From Motacilla alba alba (lineage: Eukaryota; Chordata; Aves; Passeriformes; Motacillidae), in contig NC_052021.1 of NCBI RefSeq assembly GCF_015832195.1, positions 310,001 to 374,000 on the forward strand: a stretch of DNA of 64,000 bases, in the 5' to 3' direction. Each line of letters opens with the position of its first letter. Positions within the stretch are counted from its first letter, which is position 1. Of the stretch, positions 50,901 through 64,000 are shown piece by piece. The position numbers were made by a program, and so were the translations under genes. Under the pieces are notes generated by a model. It saw nothing but the letters and a program-made list of their open reading frames with translations, was not told the origin of the DNA and searched no databases.

Positions 50901-53900
50901 CAGTTGAACTTCTTAAACTTCTTGATTGGCATATATCTCACTCACTGTGTTCCGTTGAGTGTGATATAGGCTCAGATGAGTAAAGAAGAACCATTTAAAT
51001 TAATTTTCCTTGAGGATGTGGCTCTGTGTTTGCTTATCACTATTTTGTTACTGTTATTAATTTGGTGGCAGCAGATGCCAGTAGGGTGCATGGAAGGTGA
51101 TTGTGCCTGCATGTCAACTCCAGGTTCTCGAATAATATTTTTCACAGTAGAGGATAAATAATAACAGAGTAGTGTTGAAAATCATAGAGAATTTTCTGCC
51201 TTCCAAGTCTGCTGCTGTCCCTGACTTCCTGGACACAGTCTTTTAATTAGTATGTGTGAGAAATATTAACAGCTGCTCTAGAAAGCCAGTTTCAAAAGGC
51301 AACTCAATCTTCAATGGAAAAATGTCATAGAAAAATTGTATGTTAGAAGTAGGTTTTTTGGAACTGATTCCTGACATTCCTTGCTAATAACACTGACAGG
51401 TCACTGAAAATGTTCAGGAAAAATCAGCCATCAAATTTAACCAGTTTCATCTAGATCTAGTAATTATTTGACCCTTTAAGTAGGGTTAAATGTTCAGCAA
51501 CTAAAACAGAAGTGATAGCTCATCTGAAGTTATCCAGTGAGAATGCTTTCAGGTTTCATCACTCAGCTATTTCACCAGTTCAACTTATAAGCATTTTTGA
51601 AAATGCCATACAATTATTATTAATATGGAAATGTTCTTAGACATTTAAGTTAGTCAAGAGACAAAAAAGGAAAACAAACAATCCAAACATTAAGGAAGAT
51701 TAGGCCTTCATGAGTAAACCATAAAACGGAATGCACATTTACTTCTGAAGAACTGTCATCCTCTGCTGCTAAATGTCTGATTTCCAAATCCAAGGATGGG
51801 AAGCACAAGGATTAGATAAATGCAATATGTCTTTTTTTCCTGACATTGTCTTACGGTTCAGATCTTCAAAGTCCAGCATCATTGTTACTTTCAAGGTGGC
51901 CTTTCCAGCAGCAAGGGAAATGTCATGAAATGGCATCAACAAAGCTCAAAGAAGTGCAGAAGCACTTTAAGGAAGGCAAATATTTTGTATATGTCATTCT
52001 CATTTGTCCAAATGTAAATTAATTTTTCATTTCAGATTGTTGGTACTTTATGCATTAATTCTCACATTAGTATGTAGAAGTGGAACCTAACTTAGTCCAT
52101 TACAGTGGTTCATATTCTGTCCGAGGAACAAACATTTTCTGGTGGGACTGAGGACTGAAGCATAATAAGGCAGTTGAAATCTTCCAGCTCCCAAAACAGG
52201 CAGAAGAAAAATTGTTACAAGGAATAAAACTAGAAAAACAAGAATATTGCTATCTGTGCAAGTACAGTAAAAAGTCAGGTGGGCTGCATCTGTATTGTCT
52301 GGCACTGTGTGCTGTCTGGTTTTTGACAGCTGGGGTGTGCAAGCACATCGGAGCAGGAGATGCTGCCTGTCTGGGATGTGCTGCCTCCCCTCACCTGGTT
52401 CCTGGTGGCAAGAAGGGGGAAACCTTCGGTCATGATGTCTACTGAACACAAAAATATGAGTGAGATTTTTTTATGCCTTTGGTCATTAGAAGATCCTCAC
52501 ACCTTTGAGAGGGTTAACAGAAAGTGTTGATGACATTTGTTGGCAAGTTTCAGGAGTATGTTCACCCGACAAGTGAGCAGTGGGTAAAGAAAATATGTAA
52601 CAGCTGGTCTGCGAACATATATATTTTCATGTACCACACTTTGCTGTGGCTGCACAGCCCTCTTCCCATCAGATCAGAACTCTGTCCACTCCAAGTGGTT
52701 TAATTACATTTTGTTGTCGCAATACGACATGAAATGACAACACAGACACTGCTGCTCTCCAGGTGAACAAAAAAAGAGGGAAGTTAATTTTCTGACTCCA
52801 ACATTTATGGTTTTCCAAAAGTGACAGTGGATTGGAGGGTGACAGTGCCACCTCTCCAATGACACTGGACAGATCAAGAGTCCATCAATTCTCTCCTCCT
52901 CCATGAAAGAATGCAAAACATAAGTTATTTACAGAATTGTGTGTGAGAAAGAATGCAAACATCAGAAGGCTTAGCAAAGTCTTAAAAAATCAGGGTGACA
53001 TCTCCTCTCTAAATAACAGTAATTAGTTATGGTTTCCTAGAGCCTCAGAGGAACACAACTGAGCATTTTTTCTGTGCGTTGTTGCTTATTTTTTCTCTCA
53101 GTTTGTTGCAATGAGTAGCTATTCCTAGTGAAAAGGCTCTTACAATGCATGAGGGAGACAGATGTATTTAATCTGTGATTTCAGTGATTTCCATATATGA
53201 GATGATCCTTGGAGATGTCTGTGCATAAAATGAATGCAGCTGCTTAGGTTGTTGCCTAGAACAAGCTTACAGAAATTAAACATGCCACTAAGATGCTCTC
53301 ATTTTCTGCCTATTCTCACTGATACAAACCTCCATCTGTCTGCCCAGCCCTGAACTCTCACTGTCATTTACCACAAATACCTTTCCTTCACCTTTGGCCA
53401 AATAGTTGCTCTTTCCACATTCTGGCACATCACTATGAACTGCAGTCTCTCTCTGTAAGGAAACCCCAAACCATTGCTCCTTTCCACACCAGTCTGTAGC
53501 TTAGTTCCCTGCTCTGCCAGTGAGGGTAAAGAACAAAATCCAAGCAGAGAAAGAAGGTAAGCCACCTTGGGCAGCACTCTGGTTCCTGCTTCTACTACAT
53601 GGGCTATCATAGAATAAAGCTTAAGATTTCATTCTTTTTCCATAGCCAAGATTTTCCCTAGCTTTTATGGTGAGGTGTGGAAATTCTAAGAGTGGTTAAT
53701 ATTAATCACTTGAAGAAAACCCTTCTTTCACCACATTCATGATGTATTTTTCAGTGGCATTTCTTGAGAGGTGTAGAAAAGTGTAGAAGTGGACCAGTGC
53801 AGAAAGCACCAGAATCCCGGTGACTTGAACCGTGGCCAGGAGGTTCCTGTTGGCAGATCTAATACAGTTTTCTGAAGTGACCTGAGAATCTGGCCTGTCA

Positions 53901-55629
53901 TTTTTGTGAAGTACTTCATGCCCTATACTTTTTGGTAAAGTATTCCACTTAGAATCCTCAAAGGGTGTCTGAAACCACCCCAAAGACAACAGGAACTCAG
54001 ACAATGAGTTTCATCTGTGTTCTCCTGTGTCCTGTGGTACATTCTTGGGTGAGACTGTGCCTTTAGCCAAGCAGGTACATTGTATATCACTAAGTATACA
54101 ATGAAAAGGGTAAAAGATTCTCTTTATGCAGATGCTCCCCATGAGTTGCTCATAGCATGTGGACATAATTGAATTTGTTACTCTGATGAAGGATGGTGCA
54201 GTGGGGTAAGGATGTAGGAAGGATCCCTTTATTCCTCTATCTGTCTCTCCCTTCTTGTATGCTCTGCCGGATTTATTTAGGTGCAAGGCCATTCTGTCAG
54301 AGAGCCATGGAAATGCCAGCAGCTCCATATGGGATTGAGTGCCATTGCTGTATGCTGTCAATATAACAACGAGAACAATTATATGGGCGTGCAGTGCAGC
54401 AAGTGCTGTCATGGAGACAACGTCAGCAGTGTTCAGGTAGGAATGTGTACAGGTTTTGTATCTTTGGGAGTTTTATACCTTTTTTCACACATTTGGCTGC
54501 TGGAGAGCAGATGGCAGCTTTGGTGTGTCTCAGAGAGGAAGTTCCTTTTGTTCTTTTGCAGAGGTGGCTCCTTGTGGTACTAAAGACACTTGTTTTGGTT
54601 CCTGCACTGGATTTTGCCCATGTCCCTTCTCATGCAGCTGGGGATTTGTTGTGATTGAACCTGAAAACTTTCTTCTAGCTCAAAGACTCAAATACTTCTA
54701 ACTGAAAAATCTGTCACTTTCATCTGAGAAAGAACTAAAGCAATCACACAAGTTCACTTTTCTCTGCTAGATACCAAGTACAAGTCAGTTGGTGCAGATG
54801 GGTTTCTCACAAGGGACAGAGTGCTCTAGAGGGCAGGCTTTTCCTGAACTGGGTAGAAGCATTTCCAGCTAAAGACCAAATTCATTCAGCCGAAATATCA
54901 TTTTGACTACTTAGCTTTCTTCGTATTCATAAATCAGACGAATCAGTAATTGTTTAAAATGTGAAGGCTTCAATTTGCTGGTGTTATGTGTGAAGTAAAG
55001 ACAGCATTAAAGATGCTACACTGATGAGGTCATGGTGTGACCTCTGTGAATATGCAAGTCACCTTTTCAATGGTGTGGCCTTTTCCTTTCCGTTGGTATT
55101 AAGTAGGTTTTTTGTTGAAAATGAGTAAAGGTCAATACTAGAAATTCAGTTATTTTAAGGTTTCTTGTTGAATCTGGTGCAGTTTCAGAGAATACAACAT
55201 TAGAAGAGCACACATTGCTCTTTCATAAAAGCACTTGCAAAAATTTGTTGGGAGCTCTCTGATGGTCCCATCAGCAGTGGTATTGGTCACTGAGTCTGGT
55301 CTCAATTGGTGGTGAAAACTTCTGAGGTGAAATAACATTATCTAATCCCACAAGATCCAGGTTAGTGTTTCTATAGCTCCACTTACAGTGACAGATGGCC
55401 AGCAGAATTTTAAAAAGTCTTTTGTTATTGATGTTTGTAATGAAAATATCACTGTGCTCAGTGGAGTTGGTACAGTCTGCCTTTACTGAGGATGTACTAT
55501 GATCTGCTGTGGGCATCAGCCTAGTGTCCCAGACTGTGTGGGAGATACACAAGGGCTTGCAAGTAACAGAGATTATCAGCACTTTGGCATAGTGCAGAAT
55601 GGCATTTCTCCTCCTGGCTTTTGAAACTG
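50901..55629. other. No gene seen, single-copy DNA
   Basis: Only short frames. The two longest on the minus strand (54412-54011 and 54004-53702) have some hydrophobic stretches, but I do not recognise them and see no splice-bounded exon. Confidence 0.55.
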
Positions 55630-55635
55630 CTCATC
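55630..55635. repeat. Target site duplication of solo LTR 55636-55984, left
   Basis: CTCATC, identical to 55985-55990. Confidence 0.88.
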
Positions 55636-55984
55636 TGTCAGTGCAACAGGTCAGGACTGGGTAATAAGTGACGTCGACTCTCAAGACACTCACAGAAAGC
55701 TAATTCCCTTTATTAAGCAACCCATTTCTTTTTATACCCCAATTACCTACAGGTGGACCTGATTGGTCCTTTAATTAAAACACCATCACCATTGGCTAAT
55801 TAAGAAACCACCCTTTTGGTAAACATGTCTCCATAACATATTCCACATGTTCCCAACACCAGGTGCAGCAAGTTAAGATAAGAATTGGTTATCATTCTTT
55901 TCTCTGATCTTCTCACAGACTTTCCCAGAACAATGCTTGGGAAAGTTGTCTGTTTCTCTGTGTGACCAGAGAGCTGCTGCCACA
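55636..55984 (-). mobile_element. Solo LTR, 349 bp
   Basis: Minus-strand LTR from TGTGGCAGCAGC (55984 downward) to GCACTGACA (55636). GGTATAAAAAG lies near 55726-55737 and TTAATAAAGG near 55710-55717. It has perfect TG...CA ends and a perfect 6-bp TSD, CTCATC (55630-55635 and 55985-55990). No internal genes. Confidence 0.88.
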
Positions 55985-55990
55985 CTCATC
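55985..55990. repeat. Target site duplication of solo LTR 55636-55984, right
   Basis: CTCATC, identical to 55630-55635. Confidence 0.88.
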
Positions 55991-56047
55991 CACCTCTGGT
56001 CAGCCCTGTACTAAACTCAGAGGTACTGACATGCCACATGTGTGTCT

Positions 56048-56067
56048 TGAGTGAGTGAGTGAGTGAG
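56048..56067. repeat. (TGAG)5 microsatellite
   Basis: Five perfect tetramer units. Confidence 0.9.
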
Positions 56068-59000
56068 CCTGGAAAATGGAATCTGCAAGAAGGCAAAAAG
56101 AACTGACTTTTTTCACTGTTTTATGATTCTGTTTAATTTTATATCTTGTATATGAAAGCTAAGGGGAAAGAAAGCTGAGATAAAATGGACAAGGAAGAGC
56201 TCTGGATTGTTGAATAAAATCCTGCCTTTCTTTCTTTTGCTCCTGGGGTGGTCAGTAAGAGTATGGAAATAATCATACTTGTTTGTGGCTGTGTGTTTCA
56301 ACTGAGTGAAGAGGCTGAGATGTGAAAAAAGAATGTGGGAGACAATGTAAAATTTAAATATCAGTTTGAAAAGTCCTTCTCCTAACTATGGTGGGTTTGA
56401 TTTTTTTTCTTTGTCTCCTTCTCTGTTGTTTTTTTTTTCCCCCATACCTTTACAACTCACCTTTTATGGTATTCATAATCTTTGCACATAGAATGAAATT
56501 ATTACTAGGCTGCACTGATTTTTTAAAATAAGGAGATATGGTAACATGAAGCAGGGAACAGCAGACTTAAATTTTCCATTATGTTTTCACTCCTGGAGGG
56601 AGGGCTTGAAAATTACTACTACTATTGGAATGTCAGTGAGCTTCTGAATATCAACAATTTCTTTGAAGCATGATCAATGCTTTCATTTACATTTTTTTTC
56701 TCCTGCTAAATTCTTCATTCTCTTGGGAAGAGATCACATTAAAATTTAAAACAAAGTGTTGGAAGAAATAGATTAGTTGTCTATCTGTCTGTACATGATT
56801 ACCAAATGAACTGTACATTAAAATGGTGGAGCAATGGGCCGTGCAGATAGAAAAAATAATTTTTAAGAGATCTGTGAAATTTAGAAAGCCAATTACTATT
56901 CTGCAAAGGGAGAATTTTTCACTAAACATGTTGTAGTAAGTTTAAATGCCTGTTAAGTAATGTTTAACTGGTTCTTCATGGCAGTGAAGTCTAGTGACAG
57001 TATGACTTCCGCATGAAAATTAGTCTGATGTTGGCTCTGTGGAACAGGGAGATACGTCACTGTTAATATGGTAGCCCATTTATTACCCTGGTGTCTTAAT
57101 TCAGCTGCATTTGAGGGCAGTGAATTGAGAATATCCTAATCAGTTTGGGTAAAAATTTGAATTAGAACTATGTCAACATGGTGGCTGTGCACCAGTCTGA
57201 AGGTCAGGGAGAAAGGCAAGAGAAGCGGCAGGAAATGTGACAGTGCTGGCCCTAACCATCAAGTACGGACACACTTTTCACTTTTTCTGGAGCCACTGTG
57301 GGCAAGGGCTACACGAGGCACCTAAAACACTTTCCACCCACTTCTCTCTGATAGTTCTGTTTGGAGCAAAACTGTGCTAGATTTTTCTCCACTCAACCAG
57401 TGTTTTTTGCAACCAAGATTGCTTGTGAACCACTAAGTACAGTTAATGTTTCAGACCTAACTGCAAACCTAAATTACTGGTTTTTGTCGCAGTCCAAACT
57501 GTCCACACCTTTTCAAACAAAATCTCTGTTGCTGGTAAGGGGGCGCTTTGTCTCAGAGAGGCCTGACTATCACCAACAGGAACGGGGGAGCAGAGCTGCA
57601 AAGTTCTCATCCACCACCTGGATTCAGACAGATGATCTTGCAATGGGACTATAGGAGCAAACAAAACCCAAGGCTGCCCTCCAGCAGCCATGTGTCTTTG
57701 GAAGGTATAAGATGCAAACTTAGTGGGCCAAGCAGTGGGCTCATATGCATGCAAAAATGATATGTCCAACCAATATGAACTGGCTTCTTTGGTGTTGCAG
57801 TAATTTATAGGATAGTTTCTGCCCTCTGTATGATTCAGGAAGGAATTTGGAGAATACAGTGTTTCAAAAATAAAGTGTGAGATAAGCTGGGCTGTTGGAA
57901 TATTTTCTTACTTCAGGTATTTCTGCTGATAAACTCTAGCATATTATTTCTTATATGGCATTCTGGCCTAGTCAGAATAATTTACCACTCCTGACCTGAC
58001 ATCTGTAATTTCCAGTAATCTTTTTCTTCCTGAACGGTTGGGTTATGAGGAGGGCCAGAAAGAACCAAACTCTTGATCTTCTCTAGTATGGTTGGAGATT
58101 GAGTACTAAAACTTCCAAATAATGATCTCCTTACAAAATCCTTAACCTTGGCATTCCTGTATAACCGAGGATCTTAAAGGGCATTTTGCTCCCATGTACT
58201 GTTATCCCAGTAGCTCTCAGTATCCATGGGGACAAGACATCACGACCCTCTTTAGCAGCAGGTCACCTGGCATGGACATTCATGCATAGGCACAGGAAGG
58301 GAGTAGAAGCCACATCAGGAGAGGAGACTTGCCAATGTCCATGTTCATTCTGCCACGAAATTTCCAAATACTTCAAGATAATAGAGAGATATAAACAGAG
58401 CTTTCCTGTCCTTGACTTAGAACTGGAGCCAGTGTGAAATAGAATCTTACAGGCATTGCTCTGCTCCTTTTTCCACAGCCAGTTCTGAGCCAAAAGCTCT
58501 GAAACCCTTCAAAGGATGTGCAAGTTTTTGGGGAGGGATTTGTGTCTTATTACTGTGCCTGCATATTGCACATAGTGTTTTTCTTTTGCTGTCCCATGGG
58601 TTTCCAAGTGCTAGAGTTCCTCAAGTTTGAGAAGTAAAACCTGGGTTTTATGTGGAACTTTGTCCCTTAGCAGAAACTAGGACTCTGTGTGTTTCATGTT
58701 TCCAGTCTTGATTCTGGTCTCTTCTCAATTTCTCTTAATCACCCTGTGTTCCTGTGGTGTGAAGAGAAAACCCCACACCAAGAGTTTTAGTGCGTGATCT
58801 TACTACCATTTACCCCAGTTTAGAAATATGTATGGTAACTGCATCTGGGCATTAACTGTCAAAAATAAAGTTTATTTCAGGTTTCCTCTACTGTTTCCAT
58901 GTGGGCTCTAATAGTTAAATAACAGAGTAAGAATGAGTACCTTTCTATAAAATTGAATGTGACTGCAAAAGATAAATTGTTCATGTAAATGATTGTGGAA

Positions 59001-59302
59001 CTCTATTGAGCACCTTTGATTCAGAGTACTGTGTGTGGATGCTTGAAATATGACTAGTAATTCATTCAGTGAAGGAGCAAGTTGAGGATTTAAGTACTAC
59101 TGGTGTAGTGTTCTGGAAAAGATGTTCAGAAGATGAAATTTAACATTCTGTGAAATCTTCTTTCTTTTAACATTCAGAAAGGTTGCCCTTAAACCTTTTC
59201 TTCTGAGAGAGGCAAAATGGTTTTATATGAAATTAAGATGCACCAGATTTTTCCTTCTGAACATGAAATAAACACAATCCAGCTTTTACCTTGCTGTTAT
59301 AT

Positions 59303-59325
59303 CCCCCCCCCCCCCCCCCCCCCCC
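59303..59325. repeat. C23 homopolymer
   Basis: An uninterrupted run of 23 C after TTATAT. The length may be a sequencing estimate. Confidence 0.9.
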
Positions 59326-62308
59326 TCCACTCATTATAGTACATGTGTTAGTCTTGGTCTCATGTGAGATTTTTTTCAATTTGAATAATTTACCTTTTTT
59401 CAGTATTTCCAAACAGAAAATGTTGAGAATTCAAAAGCCAGTCCTGACTGATGGTAATATGCCCTACAAATTGAAATTTTACGTACAATAAATAGCACAT
59501 TTATGTTCCCTGCCATTTCCCTTGTTACTTTAGAGTATGTTTCTTCTGGCAGGTATAGGATCTCCACATGTAATTTCTAGTAAAAGCTCAAATTCTCATG
59601 CAATCTCCTAACTCTGGTACAGGGCCTTTACCATGCACTTCAGTATACTCAGTATTCCTTTTAAGCGGCAAAAGCTTACAATGCTGCCAGTAGTCTACAA
59701 AAATATACTGGCTGTCTGGGTCTGCATGCATGTGAAAGTTGTGCTCTCATTAGAGAAATGCAGTTTGTCTTGTTCTGGAAAATGAAAAGAAGTCACAGAA
59801 AGAATGGAGGGAAAGCATTTGTTTTCAAATAATTTTAAATATGGAGAGAGACAGTGTTGAGGAAGAAACAATTTGTTTACACATTTCTTGGCACAGATCT
59901 CTTGCACTTTGGTAGTTGGGAATAAGTAGTAGTGGGCACATTTTAATCCAGATATTTTGGGCTTCTTTTCTGTAAGGCAAAATAATGGGCATTGATTGTC
60001 TGAAATGATAGGGTGTCTTCTTTGCTCTGCCTGAACTGTTCTGTGGATCAATGTCTTCAGAGAAGGGAATAGTAAGCATTAAAGAGTGGTTTGATCTTAT
60101 GAGGAAGGTGCTGTAAGGATCAGTGACTGGGTGCTGAAGTCAAATTCCAAGAACAAATTAGACAAGCATGTTATAGTCTGTCCACAGCAGTGGAGCTGGA
60201 CTAGGCCCTGGGACAAACAGCACTAGGTTGGAGGAATAGTTGCTCTGTCCACTGAAGCCCAGTTGCCTTTCCAGAAGCTGAAGCACAAGTGGTGAGCTTT
60301 GCATGAGGCAGCTGTTTGAGGCAGGAGAAGAGCTGTCCTGTGAGCCAGGAAGGCAGTGGGTGCAGGTGACCTGTGTGCCCAGTGCTCAGGTGGTGTTGAG
60401 TGTGGTGCAGGCAAAACCCCAGTGCTGCTCTTGGCAGCTGTCACACAGGGGCTCTCAGCTTGGGCAGTGGGACAGTGGGCAGTAATTAATGGTGAGATGT
60501 GCCCACCACTTTAGAAAGAAAGGCAGAATTTTTGAAAATTCTATGTAGTGAGGTTATATCTTGCACTTAAGACTCTAAGAAATATTGTTCTGTGCAGCTA
60601 AAATTAAGTTTTCCTTTAGCCCTGTGATGGACTGTGTCATTGTATGCTGGAGCTGAGCACTTGCATATTCATCCAGCTCTACTGTAGAAGCACTGCAGCA
60701 ATGGCTTTAGACATGGTAGGTGTGGTATTTTGTCAATTCTTATTAACAAATGTCAGAACAAAAATTGATGAACAGTCTTCATAAAAGGACTGATTGTGTA
60801 TTTTAAATCAAGGTAGTTTTAATAATATACCTAATCCATAAATGTGCATTATTAGATTTACATATTTACATCACTGCAATTAAAAGTTGGTATTTAAAGG
60901 GCATACTTCCCATTTCATGTGGGAATTTTTAAAAATTAAAAGCCAATTTCAGGCTTTCAATCATTCTTCTCAAGTTTGCTTTTTCAAACTGCAGTGTTAA
61001 GGTAAACACATTCATTTGATTCTTTCCCTCTAGGCATGTACTATTTTTTCATCTGGAATGAAATTTATATATTTGATTTGTCTTGTGCTAATCTGTAATA
61101 CAAAAAAACAAATAAATAAAGAGGTAGTCCTATTCAGCACTGAAAGCTTTCAAACCTTTTAAGCAGTGCTGAGGGTAAACAATTTTTTTTTCCAAATGTT
61201 GACATGGTACCGTAACCCTCTGAATACAGCTTAAACTTCCACTCTTCCCAGCCATGTGTCTTTGCTCCCTAAACCAAAGACCTCACTGTACTCTGTCATG
61301 GATAAAGATCATTAATTGCAACTGCCTAATCAGCTTCTGACCCTGCACAGGCTTCTCCAGCCCCTTTGGCCAAATTTACAAGAGTGGTTCCATGAAAGGC
61401 ATTTGCTAAGTCAGTGGGGATTACTTCCAGCATCAGAGGGAAGCACTGCAGTCAGAGCACAGGCTGGCAGTGGAAGGTGCAGTTGCAATGCCTCCACCAC
61501 ACTGAGCCGAGCTGCAGGCGCTGCGGTGCTGCCTGTCCCTGGGGCTGTGGCTGTCACACAGCCTTGACCTGGCTTTGGTGTATAAACCCATGGCTTCAAA
61601 GGAAGGTTCCTCTGAAGAGACAGCTGCCTCCATCTGCATCTCAGCCCTCTGTGAGGAGATTGAATCCCCCACTGCTCTCAGTGTGTGTCACACATCCATC
61701 TTTTCACACTTCCTAGGGCACTGTTTTTGCCTTGAGGAACCACAGAGCCTGTGCTGTTTGTCTTCCTACAGGAATGAATCTTCAGTACTGCTGGTGCTGA
61801 ATGGTAAAACTGCCTGTGGTAAAAGTTTATTTTGCATTTGAGGTAACCTGTTTTCATAAGCCTTCTTAGAAGGGCTGCCACATCAGAGCTCTAAATGCTT
61901 TTGGTTGTGTAACAACTTAATATTATATGGAGACTTAAAAAAAAAAAGTTTAGCTAGTGACTAGGATGACATTAATAATTCAGCACATTAAAATGAAAAA
62001 TTAAAATCAGACAGGAAATAAGTTAATGCTTGTCTTCTGCTGACCATGCATGTTTGGGTATGAAATGCTTTCTCATCAACTAGCAAAAATGCTATTGGCT
62101 ATAGTAACCCTGTTGTCCAGCTGCCCTTCTTTCACTCCAGCAGCTGCTGGCAATGGGTTTATCTGTCTTTTTAGGAGCATGAAAAATAGTGTTTGTTTTG
62201 CATAAGCTACTAGAAATAAACTGCATTTTTATTTTTAATTTTTCTTTTTCATTCTAGTCCCCCCTTCTGATCTCCAGAGTTAACCTCTCATTCCCTGTGT
62301 TTTAAAGG

Positions 62309-62521
62309 ATGTTGGCCTTTCTTTATTGCTATTTCTCTTGCTTCCTTTCATTTTTCCTTCCACTTTTTTTTTCTATCCATTTCTCTTTTTTCCTTGTTTT
62401 TCCTTCTGTTTTCCTTTTTTTTATTTTCTCTTATCTCTTTGCCTGTTTCCATTTTTTTATTTCTTATCTCTTTTTTCCTTTTCTCTTTTCCATATTTTTA
62501 CCTTTTTTCTTTTTTCTCATC
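62309..62521. repeat. Polypyrimidine tract, about 210 bp
   Basis: The plus strand is almost all T and C (TTTCTTTTTTCC-type) with few purines. Low complexity; the Phe/Ser/Leu-rich frame across it is not a gene. Confidence 0.9.
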
Positions 62522-64000
62522 ATTGTGGTTTTCAGTAAGTGGTGCAGTCTTTGGCCAGGTGGAGACCATGTGGTCTGTTGTGGGTACACTGGAAGGTTCT
62601 TCTGCATCCTGGCATGAAAGTGGGAGCACAGCTGATGGCCAATGGATGGAGAACAGGAGGCTGGGGCGGCTGCCATGGTTCTGGTGGTGTGCCAGCTCCT
62701 GCACAAGGCTGTAGGTGGGCAGCCTGCCTAAAGTCACCCTACAGACCCTGTCTCAGAGGTCTACTCCCAGGTCTTGGTAGGGATAATGATTTTTCTTGGT
62801 ACAGATGATGATTGTAATCCTGAGAGCATGTTGGAGCACTGCAGATCCAATTTTCCCTGCCCTGAACCTATTTATAGTAACATTCATAAGTTCTCTGGCT
62901 AAACCCATGCAGAATTCTTGGTTTCACTTCTGTTTCTGTATGTAAAGCTAAACAGAGAGCATGTGGTTCAGATTAAATTCTTTTTTCTGTTGTCATTACA
63001 CTAAGGACTCATGTGTCCTCTGACACCTTGTTTTGTTACTCTGTACAGTGAGAAGCTCTTCTTCACCAAAGAAGCAGTGACTGCAGGAAAGTGAGAGAAT
63101 TAATTTAGAAAGGACTTGTTCTGCTGTGGGAAAATGATGATGTTCCTTAATTGCATTTATTTGTGGTAACAGATAAAAGGCAAGCCTGTAGCATCCCTTA
63201 GGGTTATCAGTGCTCCTGCAATCCCAGTCTTGCCCCAAACCAGGGTAACAGTTGAGGTAATGGCTATTTCCCTGTCCAGATGGGAAGGGAGTGCTGCCAA
63301 TGTGAATGTAGAGGGAACTACTCTGATTTATTCCATCCAACATATGCTGCCTGAATGCACCAGAATCTGTGATGTTTTTCCAACTTTGCCTTGGCAAGGG
63401 GGAGGGTGAGGACTTGTGGCTTTTGGACACATGGTGCAAAATTCTGCAGGTCTCTAAGTTAGGGTGGGAGTGGTGGGTAAGAAGACAGCATGTGCTCTGA
63501 GCTGCAGCTTAAAACAGCTTCACGAAAGGGTAATCTCTGGGGGACAACTTGGCTGTCACTCCTTGAAGAATATGGGGATGAGTTACTTCCTATCAAACTG
63601 TGCATCTGTAGTACTTCTTCCATGACTTTTTCCCTTTTGCCTTAAAAGCAATGAAGAGAAAACAGATTTCATCATTGACTTAATTTCACAGCGCACACTG
63701 ATACTGTGTGGTTAGTTTTTCATACATGCTCAGTTGTGAACGCAATATTTTGAAGAACTGACTAATATCAATAATATCTCCAAAATCAATATTTGGGTAA
63801 TATTTGTATAACATACCAATGGAATTCTGATGAAATGGGACTGGCTGTATAGGTACTTTGGGCAGGGAGAATTTAGACTCACCAAATAGCAGTTAAGGTA
63901 GAGAATTGCAACTGAAAATTAAACATACTGTGGCAGGTGTTACATTTAATAGACATGTGACTGTTTGAACATCACTATTACACTTAAAATGTCTGAAGTG

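Larger units (their letters stand above)
55991..64000. other. No gene seen, single-copy DNA
   Basis: AT-rich with simple repeats listed separately. No exon, tRNA or ERV was recognised. The blocks at about 56500-57180 and 60770-61000 are AT-rich and complex, possibly conserved non-coding. Confidence 0.55.

Noticed and set aside
53702..54412. Two adjacent minus frames of 100 and 133 codons with hydrophobic stretches
   Set aside because: I do not recognise either. There are no clear splice sites, no repeated family motif, and the codons look unconstrained. A host exon cannot be excluded, but is not supported.
62309..62714. Phe/Leu-rich plus frames of about 100 codons suggesting a membrane protein
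   Set aside because: They translate a polypyrimidine tract; low complexity, not a gene.
1..64000. CRISPR arrays, operons, rRNA or tRNA genes
   Set aside because: None seen. The sequence is vertebrate nuclear DNA, and no tRNA cloverleaf or regularly spaced repeat array was found by eye.

Overview
The window looks like a stretch of songbird (passerine) nuclear genome. The signs are a CR1 LINE 3' tail with its typical avian terminal ATTCTATGA (28044-28250), several avian-style endogenous retroviruses (ERVs) and solo LTRs, and long AT-rich single-copy DNA with no host exon that I can recognise. I estimate that about 55% of the window is ERV-derived. All six ERVs with internal (coding) sequence lie on the minus strand. 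Family names come from reading motifs; no database search was run.

Left cluster (1-5483). ERV-A is a young-looking betaretrovirus-like element whose 5' LTR (510-942), degenerate Lys-type PBS and gag matrix start (1-280) run off the left edge. Its LTR is inserted in the dUTPase/pro region of an older betaretrovirus-like element, ERV-B (gag 1381-2869, dUTPase 943-1363). ERV-B's own 5' LTR is split by solo LTR-H (3216-3955, 6-bp TSD). A 1.4-kb plus-strand ERVL-type solo LTR-G follows (4050-5483).

Nested cluster (7793-20558). ERV-C is a degenerate ERVL-type (class III) element with its 5' LTR at 19772-20558, PBS, gag, protease, RT, RNase H and integrase. It is interrupted by a plus-strand solo LTR (16917-17491), a minus-strand solo LTR (8934-9292) and a 5.5-kb betaretrovirus-like element, ERV-F (10849-16345). 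ERV-F lacks most of pol and has no 5' LTR, yet is bounded by a 7-bp target duplication. ERV-C ends abruptly against an oppositely oriented fragment of the LTR-G family.

ERV-D (30506-37989) is a structurally complete provirus: 6-bp TSD, 408/407-bp LTRs differing only near one end, Lys1,2-type PBS, PPT, and open gag, pro and pol joined by two canonical -1 slippery heptamers. It has no env. ERV-E (41627-50344) is a related provirus with 541-bp LTRs. It carries several lesions in gag-pro-pol but an open 436-codon env of the covalent CX6CC type, which makes it a mosaic of beta-like pol and alpha/gamma-like env. Solo LTRs at 50587-50894 and 55636-55984 complete the mobile content.

The rest (5484-7792, 20559-30499, 37996-41620, 50901-55629, 55991-64000) is intron-like or intergenic DNA with a 35-bp near-perfect palindrome, simple repeats and AT-rich blocks that may be conserved non-coding sequence. 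D could in principle supply Gag-Pro-Pol and E an Env, but that is inference.
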